A stretch of DNA of 64,000 bases from Microcaldota archaeon (GTDB lineage: Archaea > Micrarchaeota > Micrarchaeia > Micrarchaeales > Micrarchaeaceae): contig JAJZJM010000001.1 in NCBI GenBank assembly GCA_021810105.1, positions 124,001-188,000 of the forward strand, given 5' to 3'. Below the pieces are notes generated by a model. The model saw only the letters and a list, made by a program, of their open reading frames with translations, searched no databases and was not told the origin of the DNA. Numbering within the stretch: the stretch's first letter is position 1; each line of letters begins with the position of its first letter. Of the stretch, positions 54,715-63,231 are shown piece after piece. The position numbers were made by a program, and so were the translations under genes.

Positions 54715-56031
54715 TTATCTTGTGATTACCGGTCTTATATTGCTCAGGCCAAGTTTTGCCAATACAGCCTCTGGATTATCGTAATATTCTCTTACCATTT
54801 GGCTTATGCTCTTGATGTCGCGTATGCCCTGTTTGTTCATAGCAAGCAGGACAGCTGCGCGCACGCTCTCTTCTGCGAGTATATCTTGCGGAACTATTCC
54901 TATTATCTTAGATAGAGTGTCCCTGTAGGTTACGCTCGGAAGTATGGGCATTGATGAGAAGGTCTTATAATCAAATTTGTATAGGTCGGAAAGCAGAACC
55001 TGTGTCTCAAGCCCAGATATCTCGGATATCTGGATGATTTTTCTAATAGGTTTTCTTTCTTTAAACACCTGTGAAGTCACTATTATTGCATCTATAGCCG
55101 ACAGAGTCTCCACAGGAACATTCATCGGCGCATACTGAAGCCTGTTTACAGTATCTCTAGCACTAGAAGCGTGAACTGTGCACATTCCAATCTTTCCTAT
55201 GTTCATTGCTGTTATCATGTCATTTGCTTCCGCTCCCCTCACTTCTCCGACTATTATTCTGTCAGGCCTCATCCTAAGCGCATTTTTTACAAGAGCCTCC
55301 ATATCCGTATCTTCGCTTGTTTCGAGCCTGACGCAGTTATCCTGCGTCTCGGTATTCAGTTCGTATGTCTCCTCTATTGTGACTACTCTTTCATCAGGCC
55401 TTATGAATGAGAACATAGCATTCAGCAATGCCGTCTTGCCAGAGGCTGGCATGCCGCCTATAAGAATGTTTGCTGGCCTGACCGCGAATCCGTCCGTATA
55501 CACCCAAAGCCTTGCCGCAATCTGATAGTCCAACTCTCCGAAATTGATCAAATCAATTATACTGAGTGCGTTCTTCTTAAAGTTCCTTATCGTTATGTCA
55601 TAGCCTAAGGGTGATGAGACAATATTCGTTCTGCTCCCGCTTGGCATGTGAACATCCATTATGTTGCCTTTGGAACTTTCGTTAGTTGCGTATAATTTAA
55701 GCTTCTTAACAAGCAGTTCCAGAGACTCTCTATCTGCAATCTTTTCGCCAGTATTCTTGCTGCCCTCTCTGGAATTGTATACGAAAATGTCATTAGTATT
55801 GTTTACCATTATGTCCTCTATGACCTCATCATAAAGGTATTTCCCTATCGGATTTAAGTCCTCAACATCTGCGATTATCTGTTTGATCTTGTCGTCGCTT
55901 ATCGTTGGCTCTATCATGCGCGCTGCTGCGCGAACAATATCTGCACGCCTTTCGGGATCGGTAACCCCTACGAACCTGCCAACAAGTTTATCTAGAGCCT
56001 TCATCTCTATGTCGAGCAAAGAGGCATCCAT
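54715..56031 (-). CDS. Type II/IV secretion and pilus assembly ATPase, TadA/CpaF-like
   Basis: About 438 residues. After an N-terminal region (1-170) come Walker A GGMPASGKTALLN, the Asp box TIEETYELNTETQ, Walker B RPDRIIVGEVRGAEANDM and the His box IGMCTVHASSARDTVNRL, all intact. It is a hexameric ATPase that would drive assembly of pilins such as the adjacent copies 3 and 4. A membrane platform protein (TadC/FlaJ type) is not next to it. The single-gene setting suggests it may serve several pilin genes. Confidence 0.9.
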   Translation of the reverse strand: MDASLLDIEMKALDKLVGRFVGVTDPERRADIVRAAARMIEPTISDDKIKQIIADVEDLNPIGKYLYDEVIEDIMVNNTNDIFVYNSREGSKNTGEKIADRESLELLVKKLKLYATNESSKGNIMDVHMPSGSRTNIVSSPLGYDITIRNFKKNALSIIDLINFGELDYQIAARLWVYTDGFAVRPANILIGGMPASGKTALLNAMFSFIRPDERVVTIEETYELNTETQDNCVRLETSEDTDMEALVKNALRMRPDRIIVGEVRGAEANDMITAMNIGKIGMCTVHASSARDTVNRLQYAPMNVPVETLSAIDAIIVTSQVFKERKPIRKIIQISEISGLETQVLLSDLYKFDYKTFSSMPILPSVTYRDTLSKIIGIVPQDILAEESVRAAVLLAMNKQGIRDIKSISQMVREYYDNPEAVLAKLGLSNIRPVITR

Positions 56032-56088
56032 GTAATAACCAAATTAATATGTTATTGATAGGAAGCTATAAAATAGATGCAGGGCGCT

Positions 56089-57186
56089 TTAGTTGTTTGG
56101 CAAGATCGCATCCAATACAAACTCCTTGCTGTAACGCCTTAATGAATCGTACCCTTCTCCAACACCGAAAAAGAGTATTGGTATGCCTGTGGTATATGAT
56201 ATTGAAAGGGCATTGCCGCCTTTGGCGTCGCAATCGAGCTTTGTCAGGATTATGCCGTCTATTTTCATATGCTTTGAGAACTCCGATATCTGTGAAGAGA
56301 GAGTGTTGCCTGCCGTGCTCTCCCCTATGAACACGGTTATATCCGGAGCCGCAACTTTCACCATTTTTAGCATTTCGTTTATCAGGTTTTTGTTTGTCTC
56401 CTGCCTGCCTGCAGTGTCTATAAGCACTACAGGAAGAGAGTGTGCTTTTGCATAAGCGATGGCATCAAAGGCGATGCTTGCAGGATCTGCTCCGTATCTG
56501 CTTTTTATGACAGGAAGTCCCAATGTTTTCGCGTGATGCTCTGTCTGCTCTATCGCAGCCGCACGGAATGTGTCGCTTGCGGAGAATACGGAAGAGATGC
56601 CTTCCTTCTTGAGCATTGCCGCCAGTTTGCCCATTGTGGTTGTTTTTCCAGTCCCGTTAGGACCTATGAAAAGAATTTTTACAGGAAGTTCATTTGCAGC
56701 AATGCGCGTTTTTATAAACTCTATTAAATCAACGCCCTCTTTGGACCTGTTCAGTATCTCCAGAAAGGACTGCCTAACGGATTCTAGCACTTCCTGCTTT
56801 ATTGTTTTGGATTTGAACCTTGCTGCGGAAAGCTTTTCCTTTAGGGCAACCAAAATATCTTCGGTTGCGTTGTAGGAAACATCAGCCTGCAGCATTGCGG
56901 TTTCTATCTCTGAAGTAAAGCTTTCTATGTCGGATTCGCTAAGACGTATTTCTCCTAGAAATGCGCCTTTTATTTTTGTACTTATAGAGAGGTTCAGTTC
57001 CAGAGGGTTCTCCTCCTTTGGGCTGCTGTTTTCAATGCTTTTAGCGTGCGTCTCTTCTGGTTTTGCTAGGCTCTCGGCTTGCTTAGGAGGTGCCTCTTCT
57101 GGAGTTGCAGCAAGTTCTTCTTTCTCCTCTTTCTTTATCAAGCCTTTTACTGCATTTGAGACCTTCTTTCTTAGTTCATCAAACAT
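56089..57186 (-). CDS. ftsY: Signal recognition particle receptor FtsY
   Basis: About 365 residues. A charged N-terminal A-like region (Glu/Lys-rich, 1-65) precedes the N domain and the G domain with GPNGTGKTTTMGKLA (G1), SASDTFRAAAIEQ, VVLIDTAGRQETNKNLINEM (G3) and ILTKLDCDAKGGNAL (G4), then FFGVGEGYDSLRRYS. It docks SRP-ribosome complexes at the membrane. Last gene of the S19e-ftsY cluster, six bases from prefoldin. Confidence 0.95.
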   Translation of the reverse strand: MFDELRKKVSNAVKGLIKKEEKEELAATPEEAPPKQAESLAKPEETHAKSIENSSPKEENPLELNLSISTKIKGAFLGEIRLSESDIESFTSEIETAMLQADVSYNATEDILVALKEKLSAARFKSKTIKQEVLESVRQSFLEILNRSKEGVDLIEFIKTRIAANELPVKILFIGPNGTGKTTTMGKLAAMLKKEGISSVFSASDTFRAAAIEQTEHHAKTLGLPVIKSRYGADPASIAFDAIAYAKAHSLPVVLIDTAGRQETNKNLINEMLKMVKVAAPDITVFIGESTAGNTLSSQISEFSKHMKIDGIILTKLDCDAKGGNALSISYTTGIPILFFGVGEGYDSLRRYSKEFVLDAILPNN

Positions 57187-57192
57187 AGCCTC

Positions 57193-57618
57193 TCATCTGC
57201 CTAATCTCTCAAGCCGCAGTGACACTTCCATAAGGGCATTTTCCAATTCCTTCCTATCCTTAGATAGACGGTTAAATAATGAGGTCATTTTTTCTACTCT
57301 TTTGCTAATATACATTTTTGATTCGGAAATGCTCTTTTCAACCATCCATCCTCCACCAACTCCGACCACCATGGTTTCTGACTTGCTTGCATTAGCATTA
57401 AGATATACGTTTGCACCTATATGCATTAGAGTGCCCTTTCCGTTTACAATATCATAATTCTCTGCGGTCTTGAGCGCAGCCTCAAGCTCCCCTATATGCC
57501 CCAAAAGTTGGTTCATCTCGTTGCTTATTCCTGAATATTGGCCTTGATAGAGCTGCTGGAGGTATCTTAGAGTATACTGCTCCTCTTCTTTCGACCTAAA
57601 GCCTTGAGGTATCTCCAT
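57193..57618 (-). CDS. pfdA: Prefoldin alpha subunit
   Basis: About 141 residues. Two long coiled-coil helices (LRYLQQLYQGQYSGISNEMN and RVEKMTSLFNRLSKDRKELE) flank a beta hairpin with LMHIGANVYLNANAS and MVVGVGGGWMVEKS, the classic alpha-class layout. It is a jellyfish-shaped chaperone with prefoldin beta. An AAGGTG site precedes ATG 57618. Confidence 0.93.
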   Translation of the reverse strand: MEIPQGFRSKEEEQYTLRYLQQLYQGQYSGISNEMNQLLGHIGELEAALKTAENYDIVNGKGTLMHIGANVYLNANASKSETMVVGVGGGWMVEKSISESKMYISKRVEKMTSLFNRLSKDRKELENALMEVSLRLERLGR

Positions 57619-57622
57619 GGAA

Positions 57623-57802
57623 TCACCTTACTTTCTTTATCTCATTTATGTCTATCCTGTTTTTCTTAAGCCCGTGTTTGCTCCCTAACATAGATATTGC
57701 TACGCTTCTGGCATGTTTTTCGCTCTTTGCTTTTATTTCGATACTGAATTCAGTATCTCCGTGTAGTTTTCCTGTCACAGCAAAATTTTCATAGTTCTTC
57801 AT
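57623..57802 (-). CDS. rpl18a: Ribosomal protein L18a/L20a (LX)
   Basis: About 59 residues: MKNYENFAVTGKLHGDTEF, then FSIEIKAKSEKHARSVAISM and GLKKNRIDINEIKKV, matching archaeal LX. Its ATG (57802) overlaps the aIF6 stop as TGATG, with GAGGTAA upstream, showing translational coupling. Confidence 0.92.
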   Translation of the reverse strand: MKNYENFAVTGKLHGDTEFSIEIKAKSEKHARSVAISMLGSKHGLKKNRIDINEIKKVR

Positions 57803-58479
57803 CAAATTACCTCTTTCTCCAAAGCTTGAATAATTCTATTCATTTCAAAACCTGTAGTTTCATATCCAGTAAGTATGCCTTTCGAATTGGCAACTGCAGC
57901 TATCCCTATGCTGAGGCCACCAGTATTTGCCGTGGTGCGTACGGAATCGAATCCTGTAATGCTGTCGATTGCAGCTTTCTCAGCATCAGTTGTGCGGTTA
58001 TTTATTGCCATTCCATTAATTGTCATTATGTTATTTGCGCCAATAGTTTTATAACCTCCTACTTCATTGGCAAAAACCCTGACATTGAATATCTCCTCAA
58101 TAATTTCCTTATCTTTTTGGTTGTAATCGGGGTTTACAATGCATACTTTATCATTGACAAGCAAGTTGTTACCGATGGCGTTTATGCCGCTCTCTACACG
58201 TGCTACCCTGATGTCAGGGCACGCTTTGCTTATTTTCCTTATCTCTTCATCAGATGCAAGGTTTGATACAGCAATGCTTTTTGAGTTAGCCCTACAGAGC
58301 ATCCCTATGAGGCTGCACCCTCCTATAAAAATTTCTACAACATCCGTACCGAGAATTTCCTTTATGAGCTCTTTTGTCCTATTGGGGATTCCCACAGGGC
58401 AGAAAGTATACTCCTCAGTTGTTGTAATGAAAGCCCCGATGTAATCGCTGCCTCCCACCTGGCATTTAGCAGCACGCAT
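57802..58479 (-). CDS. eif6: Translation initiation factor aIF6
   Basis: About 225 residues with five-fold pseudo-symmetry. It begins MRAAKCQVGGSDYIGAF, with TFCPVGIPNRTKELIKEILG, GINAIGNNLLVNDKVCIVNP and TVN-like NIMTINGMAINNRTTDAEK repeats. It binds the large subunit and prevents premature joining. ATG 58479 is nine bases from AAGG and gives the usual N-terminus; ATG 58488 would crowd the site. Confidence 0.93.
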   Translation of the reverse strand: MRAAKCQVGGSDYIGAFITTTEEYTFCPVGIPNRTKELIKEILGTDVVEIFIGGCSLIGMLCRANSKSIAVSNLASDEEIRKISKACPDIRVARVESGINAIGNNLLVNDKVCIVNPDYNQKDKEIIEEIFNVRVFANEVGGYKTIGANNIMTINGMAINNRTTDAEKAAIDSITGFDSVRTTANTGGLSIGIAAVANSKGILTGYETTGFEMNRIIQALEKEVI

Positions 58480-58494
58480 GAGAAACATCCTTTT

Positions 58495-58836
58495 CTACTG
58501 CTTCTTTGCAGGCTCTTTCTTTGTAGTCTCCTGCTTTTTATCCTTGTTTTTCGCAGTATCCGAAACCTGCTGTACATCTTGCTTGAACGGTTCTGCAATA
58601 GCCTTCCCTCCCTCTAGTTTTACATTCATCCTTACAGGAGTCATGGTCTTGGAGTATTTCTTGACTATTACGCTGTTGAGCTCTTGGTCTATTCTGACAT
58701 TTTCTATGTCAGTCTTGGTAAAATGGGCAACTCTTTCCCTCACGTAGATTACAGCCTTTCTGGCCCTTTTTGTTCTAGGCTGTCCTACAAGGTATTTTCT
58801 TATATTTATTGTCAAAAGCATTCTTCCGGTTGCCAC
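58495..58836 (-). CDS. rpl31e: Ribosomal protein L31e
   Basis: About 113 residues from GTG 58836, or 108 from ATG 58821 (MLLTINIRKYLVGQ). The L31e core TKRARKAVIYVRERVAHFTK and VRIDQELNSVIVKKYSK is clear. A Lys/Glu-rich tail of about 35 residues extends beyond most homologues. It is part of the cluster with L39e, five bases downstream of it. Confidence 0.92.
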   Translation of the reverse strand: MATGRMLLTINIRKYLVGQPRTKRARKAVIYVRERVAHFTKTDIENVRIDQELNSVIVKKYSKTMTPVRMNVKLEGGKAIAEPFKQDVQQVSDTAKNKDKKQETTKKEPAKKQ

Positions 58837-58840
58837 ATCA

Positions 58841-58999
58841 TCAATCCTCTATATTAAGTTTGCTCTTTCTCCAGTTTCTTGCAAATAGGTTTGTCTGCAC
58901 CCTCCTGTGGGTTCTTACAACTGCAAGCAATGGCATTCGCCTTGACTTCTTAAGCGCTTTGCCTAATCTCGCTTTTTTAATCTGTGATTTTTTTGACAT
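58841..58999 (-). CDS. rpl39e: Ribosomal protein L39e
   Basis: A 52-residue gene, MSKKSQIKKARLGKALKKSR followed by RMPLLAVVRTHRRVQTN and ending in NWRKSKLNIED. It has the usual extended basic L39e sequence that lines the exit tunnel. It sits in its standard position between the PDCD5-like gene and L31e. Confidence 0.95.
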   Translation of the reverse strand: MSKKSQIKKARLGKALKKSRRMPLLAVVRTHRRVQTNLFARNWRKSKLNIED

Positions 59000-59008
59000 T
59001 TGCTCACT

Positions 59009-59320
59009 TCATTTATGTTCAAAATGTATTGTTGTTTCCTTCTTAAATGTTATCCTGTTAATTAATGACATAAGCTGCTTTTCTCCTAATTTGCCTTGAA
59101 TCCGGTTTGATTGTGCAAGAGATATTATTATTCCAGTAACCTGTGCATAAAGTTCATGATTTGCAATTCTTATGTTCATAAGTCTGTCATATGCAGGTAC
59201 TTCCAGGAGCTGCTTCATTATCTCTTTCCTCTCCTGCTCAATCTGCATGTTCTTTAAAGCGGTTGCAACCTTCTTTTTTAACTTCTTATTTTGTTCTTCT
59301 TCCTCGTCATCATATGGCAT
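59009..59320 (-). CDS. PDCD5-related DNA-binding protein
   Basis: About 103 residues: an acidic start MPYDDEEEEQNKKLKKKV, a triple-helix core (YDRLMNIRIANHELYAQVTG, LAQSNRIQGKLGEKQLMSLI) and the basic end ITFKKETTIHFEHK. It is conserved next to S19e in archaea; the role is uncertain and nucleic-acid binding is reported for relatives. ATG 59320 is preferred because AAGGTG lies just upstream; GTG 59329 would sit inside it. Confidence 0.88.
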   Translation of the reverse strand: MPYDDEEEEQNKKLKKKVATALKNMQIEQERKEIMKQLLEVPAYDRLMNIRIANHELYAQVTGIIISLAQSNRIQGKLGEKQLMSLINRITFKKETTIHFEHK

Positions 59321-59330
59321 AAGGTACACC

Positions 59331-59759
59331 TTACTGCGCAGCCTTCATCTCTTTTGGTGATAGCCCCTTGGCTATTTTATCCATGAACGCCATGCCTTTT
59401 GGGGTCAAAACCCTACCTGCAGGAGTCCTCTTTATAAGACCAACTCCCTCAAGGCTCTGGAAAAGGTCTCTTATTATGCCTCCGCCAGCTCTGACATGGT
59501 GCTTTCTATGCATGCTGTGCTCCTTTCTTGCGCCATACCTTGTCCTTAATCTTGAGACTCCTATAGGGCCATTTATGTATACCTGCCTCAATATCGAAGC
59601 ACCTCTTGTATACCAGAAATCAGGGTCGGATGGTACCCTTTCCCTGTGGGCTCCGGATTTCACATAATTGATATAATCAGGCTTTTTTATCATACCCTTA
59701 AGTTCTGTTGCAGTGGCTACTACTAGCTTCGATGCTTTAACATCATATGCGTTTGGCAT
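59331..59759 (-). CDS. rps19e: Ribosomal protein S19e
   Basis: About 142 residues. The family pattern is MPNAYDVKASKLVVATATEL, then DFWYTRGASILRQVYINGP and GVSRLRTRYGARKEHSMH, with the C-terminal GVGLIKRTPAGRVLTPKG. A small-subunit protein needed for 16S maturation. It is first gene of the eight-gene cluster reading down to ftsY. Confidence 0.95.
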   Translation of the reverse strand: MPNAYDVKASKLVVATATELKGMIKKPDYINYVKSGAHRERVPSDPDFWYTRGASILRQVYINGPIGVSRLRTRYGARKEHSMHRKHHVRAGGGIIRDLFQSLEGVGLIKRTPAGRVLTPKGMAFMDKIAKGLSPKEMKAAQ

Positions 59760-59810
59760 AACTATACCTCATATACAGAAAAGGACGAGCCTTTCAATTA
59801 TCATTTCCCT

Positions 59811-59836
59811 AAAAATTATTAAATACATATGTATTT
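59811..59836 (-). promoter_or_regulatory. Promoter of the S19e-ftsY cluster with palindrome
   Basis: On the minus strand TATTTAATAA is a TATA element, overlapped by the perfect 16-base palindrome AAATACATATGTATTT (59821-59836). The position fits a site where a repressor could block TBP/TFB. Confidence 0.5.
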
Positions 59837-59859
59837 CGGAAATTACAGCGCATATGCGA

Positions 59860-61176
59860 TTATTGAGCCTGCACTTCTGAGATTGCCTGTTCAAGTATGT
59901 CAAGCCCCTTCTCTATATTCTCCTTCCTCATTGTTAGTGGAGGTATGATCCTTATGGTAGAGGTACCGCAGGGAAGCATTATCAAGCCATTGTAGAAGCA
60001 TTTCTCTATAATCTGCGCCCTCTCTTTTACAGCAGGCTCCTTTGTGCTCTTGCTCTTGACAAACTCTACAGCGATCATCATTCCGAGCCCTCTAACATCC
60101 CCCACGATCTCGTATTTTTCAAGCATCTCGCCCAGCCTCCTCATTATAAGCCTGCTTTTTTCTTTTGACATTGCTTCGAGCTTTGCCTTGTTTCTCTTTA
60201 CATACTTCAGATAAGAGCTTGCTGCTGCTACAGAGACCAAATTCCCGCCAAAAGTGCCGGCATGCGATCCTGGCGGCGTATCGCCAAGCTCTGTTTTGGC
60301 TATTGTTAGCCCAATAGGCATTCCGCCCCCTATGGACTTTGCAAGAGTATATATGTCTGCTGTTACGCCAAAATGTTCCATGGCGAGGAATTTGCCTGTG
60401 CGCATGCTGCCAGACTGAATCTCGTCAGCTACAAGCAATATATTATTCTCGCTTGCAACGCGCCTTAGTTCCTTTACAAAAAGCTTAGGAGGAACTATAT
60501 ATCCGCCTTCTCCTTGTACAGGCTCGAAGAATATGGCCGCCACCTCTTTTGAAGAATACTCTTTTGCCAATATGTTCTTCTCTATGTGGTCTATGCACGC
60601 AATTGCGCAGTCGTCAGGATCGCTTGTATTAAACTGACACCTGTATGGATTCGGGTATATTGCATGTACAATATTAGGGAATGGGCCAAGGCCGTCTCTT
60701 ACTGCTGTCCTGCTTGCAGTAAGCCCTAAAGAGCCCAGGCTCCTGCCGTGGAAGGCACCATAGAAACTTATTAGGACTTTCTTTTTGGTAAATATCTTTG
60801 ATAGCTTTATTGCATCCTCTATGGCTTCGGTGCCTGAATTAGAATAGAAAACCCTTCCAAATCCTCTTGGAAACAGAGTAAGCAAATTCTCTGCGAATTT
60901 TACTGGTGGTTCTGAGTAATAATCGAGAAACGCAGGATGCATAAGCTTGTCAACCTGTGCTTTTACCGCCCTTCTTATCTCTGCATTTCCGTTTACCCCT
61001 ATGTTATACGCGCCTATGAAACTAGAGAAATCTATGAACCTGTTTCCTGCGATATCATATGCATAATCTCCTTCGCCTCTTTCTACAACAAAGGGAAAAT
61101 CTTCCCTTGTGGTGGTGAACAAAACCTTCTTATCCCTCTTTATCACCTCTTTTATTTTGTTGTTTATTTTTATCAT
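59860..61176 (-). CDS. Class III aminotransferase (GABA/ornithine type or racemase-like)
   Basis: About 438 residues, PLP fold-type I. It shows VFYSNSGTEAIEDAIKLSK near 110, SFYGAFHGRSLGSLGLTAS, the Asp motif LLVADEIQSGSMRTGKF and LAKSIGGGMPIGLTIAK with the PLP lysine, then HAGTFGGNLVSVAAA. Closest in style to thermococcal enzymes that include ornithine aminotransferase and broad amino-acid racemases, so the exact reaction is open. Its ATG overlaps the stop of the acyl-CoA synthetase alpha gene (ATGA), linking it to amino-acid fermentation. Confidence 0.88.
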   Translation of the reverse strand: MIKINNKIKEVIKRDKKVLFTTTREDFPFVVERGEGDYAYDIAGNRFIDFSSFIGAYNIGVNGNAEIRRAVKAQVDKLMHPAFLDYYSEPPVKFAENLLTLFPRGFGRVFYSNSGTEAIEDAIKLSKIFTKKKVLISFYGAFHGRSLGSLGLTASRTAVRDGLGPFPNIVHAIYPNPYRCQFNTSDPDDCAIACIDHIEKNILAKEYSSKEVAAIFFEPVQGEGGYIVPPKLFVKELRRVASENNILLVADEIQSGSMRTGKFLAMEHFGVTADIYTLAKSIGGGMPIGLTIAKTELGDTPPGSHAGTFGGNLVSVAAASSYLKYVKRNKAKLEAMSKEKSRLIMRRLGEMLEKYEIVGDVRGLGMMIAVEFVKSKSTKEPAVKERAQIIEKCFYNGLIMLPCGTSTIRIIPPLTMRKENIEKGLDILEQAISEVQAQ

Positions 61177-62564
61177 TTTATGACACCTTTATATCTGGAA
61201 TATTTGACAAGCGCAGATATAGATTTAGCAGCAGCATCTGGAGATTCGTATACCGGAACTCCAGAAGCCTCGATGATTGCTGTATGCGACCTTGTATATG
61301 TGCTGCCAGTACTTACCACGACAATGGGTTTCTCTTTCCTGCTTGCAACATCTACTATGGCAGATGCAACTGATTCATCAGCACCGGGTGTCTGGAAGAG
61401 AGTTATAACCATTATCACATCTATGTTAGGATCGGAAGATAGCGCGGAAAGGGCGGATGAGAACCTATCGGCTCCAGCGTCTCCGCCTATGTCCAATGGA
61501 AGCCTTATATTTACGATTGGGGGCATTTTCTTCCTCAAATCCCTTGCCATCTTTCCGTCAAGTTCTGGCAGTATCAGACCGTTTTGATATAGAGCGTCTG
61601 CAGCAAGCACACCGTGACCGCCTCCATTTGTTATTACTCCAACTCTGTTGCCCCTGCATAGCGGCTGTGTATCGAATATCTTGCCGTACCATAGCAATTC
61701 CTCTAGGCCTTCCGCCTCTATAAAACCGAACTGGTTAAAAAACGCGTGGTATGCATTGTTGCTTCCTGCTAAAGATGCAGTATGCGAATGTGCAGCTTTG
61801 GAACCGGATTCTGTTCTGCCTCCTTTAAGCACAACAATTGGCTTTGCTTTAGTTATTTTTTTGGCTATGCTCATAAGCTCCTTGGCTCTTCTGGCACCCT
61901 CCATATACAGCACCACCACATTAGTGTCCTTGTCTTTTGATAAATAGTCCAGTATGTCTACCTCGTCAACAACAGCTGCATTGCCGTAGGATATGAACTT
62001 AGAAAGCCCGAAACCTTCGCCGCTTATCAGGTCCAATATCGAACTTCCTACAGATCCGCTCTGCGAAACAAAGCTCACTCCGCCGATCTTAGGCCTGTCT
62101 ATCTTTGCTGTAGGAAGAAAAAGCGTATCATTCCTAGAGCGGGTGTCCATAACTCCCAGGCAATTCGGTCCTATGACAGGCATTTTATATGCTTCAGATA
62201 TGCGAATTATCTCGGCTTGAAGGTCGTTTCTTCCCACCTCAGAAAATCCGCTTGTAACTATCACTGTGCCTTTGACTTTAGCTCTGCCTGCTTCATTCAA
62301 GACTTTCGGAGTTGCATCAGCAGGAACGCATATGACTGCCAGGTCTATAGGCTCTCTCACATCTAATATGCTCTTGTAGGCTTTGTGCCCCATAATGGAC
62401 GGCTGGCCAGAAATGTTTACTGGATATAATTTTCCCTGGAAACCAACGTCGATATAGTTTTGCATTATGGCCGTTCCGACTTTGCCAGGTTTATCGGAAG
62501 CGCCTATCACCGCCACAGAACCGGGTTTCATGATCTTTTCAATATTGTTTATTTTGACTTGCAC
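61173..62564 (-). CDS. acdA: ADP-forming acyl/acetyl-CoA synthetase, alpha subunit
   Basis: About 463 residues, matching the separate alpha subunit of Pyrococcus-type enzymes. The CoA-binding Rossmann domain has SVAVIGASDKPGKVGTAIMQ, and VIGPNCLGVMDTRS follows. Two succinyl-CoA-ligase-like domains contain VSFVSQSGSVGSSILD and the phospho-His region GGRTESGSKAAHSHTASLAG. It converts acyl-CoA, ADP and Pi to acid, CoA and ATP with the beta subunit encoded just upstream. Confidence 0.94.
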   Translation of the reverse strand: MQVKINNIEKIMKPGSVAVIGASDKPGKVGTAIMQNYIDVGFQGKLYPVNISGQPSIMGHKAYKSILDVREPIDLAVICVPADATPKVLNEAGRAKVKGTVIVTSGFSEVGRNDLQAEIIRISEAYKMPVIGPNCLGVMDTRSRNDTLFLPTAKIDRPKIGGVSFVSQSGSVGSSILDLISGEGFGLSKFISYGNAAVVDEVDILDYLSKDKDTNVVVLYMEGARRAKELMSIAKKITKAKPIVVLKGGRTESGSKAAHSHTASLAGSNNAYHAFFNQFGFIEAEGLEELLWYGKIFDTQPLCRGNRVGVITNGGGHGVLAADALYQNGLILPELDGKMARDLRKKMPPIVNIRLPLDIGGDAGADRFSSALSALSSDPNIDVIMVITLFQTPGADESVASAIVDVASRKEKPIVVVSTGSTYTRSHTAIIEASGVPVYESPDAAAKSISALVKYSRYKGVIK

Positions 62565-62568
62565 TTTA

Positions 62569-63198
62569 TTACCTCTCGTTAGACAGAAGCCTCAGGTCAA
62601 CAGCATCATAAGTCCCATCATGCAATATTATCGGGTTTAAATCCATCTCTGTGAAATCGTTTTCTGCAAAAAGTTTCGATGCCTTTAACAAGAGCGACGC
62701 GATCATCTCTCTGGATTTTGTATCGTGCGCTATAACATTGGAGGACTTGAGTTGATCTATCATGGAAAATGCCGTATCCTTATTTATCGGGCATATCCTC
62801 AATGCGAAATCCTTGAACGCCTCTACGTATATTCCGCCAAGGCCAAGGAGCACCATCTTTCCAAATTGTGAGTCTGTATTCCCACCTACTATTATTTCGG
62901 TCCCTCCAAGAATCATTCTTTGCGCCACTACCTTATATTTACCTAGCTTAAGTTTTGATGCTCGCTTTGTCAACAGAGAAAAAGCATCCCGTATCTGCTT
63001 AGGGTTGGCCAAATATAGAGCAACCAGACCGCTTTTGGATTTGTGCAGCGCCTTATCTGAGATGACTTTCATAACTATCATCCCACGGCTGCCCCAGAAT
63101 TTTACCGCATCGTCTCCGCTTGCAATTGTGGCAGTTTCCACATTTCTTATTTTATACCTATCTAGAGTTTTCCTGGCAACATCATAAGGCAATAACAA
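62569..63198 (-). CDS. acdB: ADP-forming acyl/acetyl-CoA synthetase, beta subunit
   Basis: About 209 residues, an ATP-grasp subunit. GMIVMKVISDKALHKSKSGL near residue 33 is the family hallmark (VxKxxSPxxxHKSDxGG in homologues), and EIIVGGNTDSQFGKMVLLGL, then FTEMDLNPIILHDG, complete it. The start is TTG 63198 (or 63192) after GGTGGGTAG. Gap to alpha is four bases. The split alpha/beta arrangement is typical of Thermococcales and many DPANN. Confidence 0.93.
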   Translation of the reverse strand: MLLPYDVARKTLDRYKIRNVETATIASGDDAVKFWGSRGMIVMKVISDKALHKSKSGLVALYLANPKQIRDAFSLLTKRASKLKLGKYKVVAQRMILGGTEIIVGGNTDSQFGKMVLLGLGGIYVEAFKDFALRICPINKDTAFSMIDQLKSSNVIAHDTKSREMIASLLLKASKLFAENDFTEMDLNPIILHDGTYDAVDLRLLSNER

Positions 63199-63231
63199 CT
63201 ACCCACCAACCGAATGCTGCATGGAGCGTAA

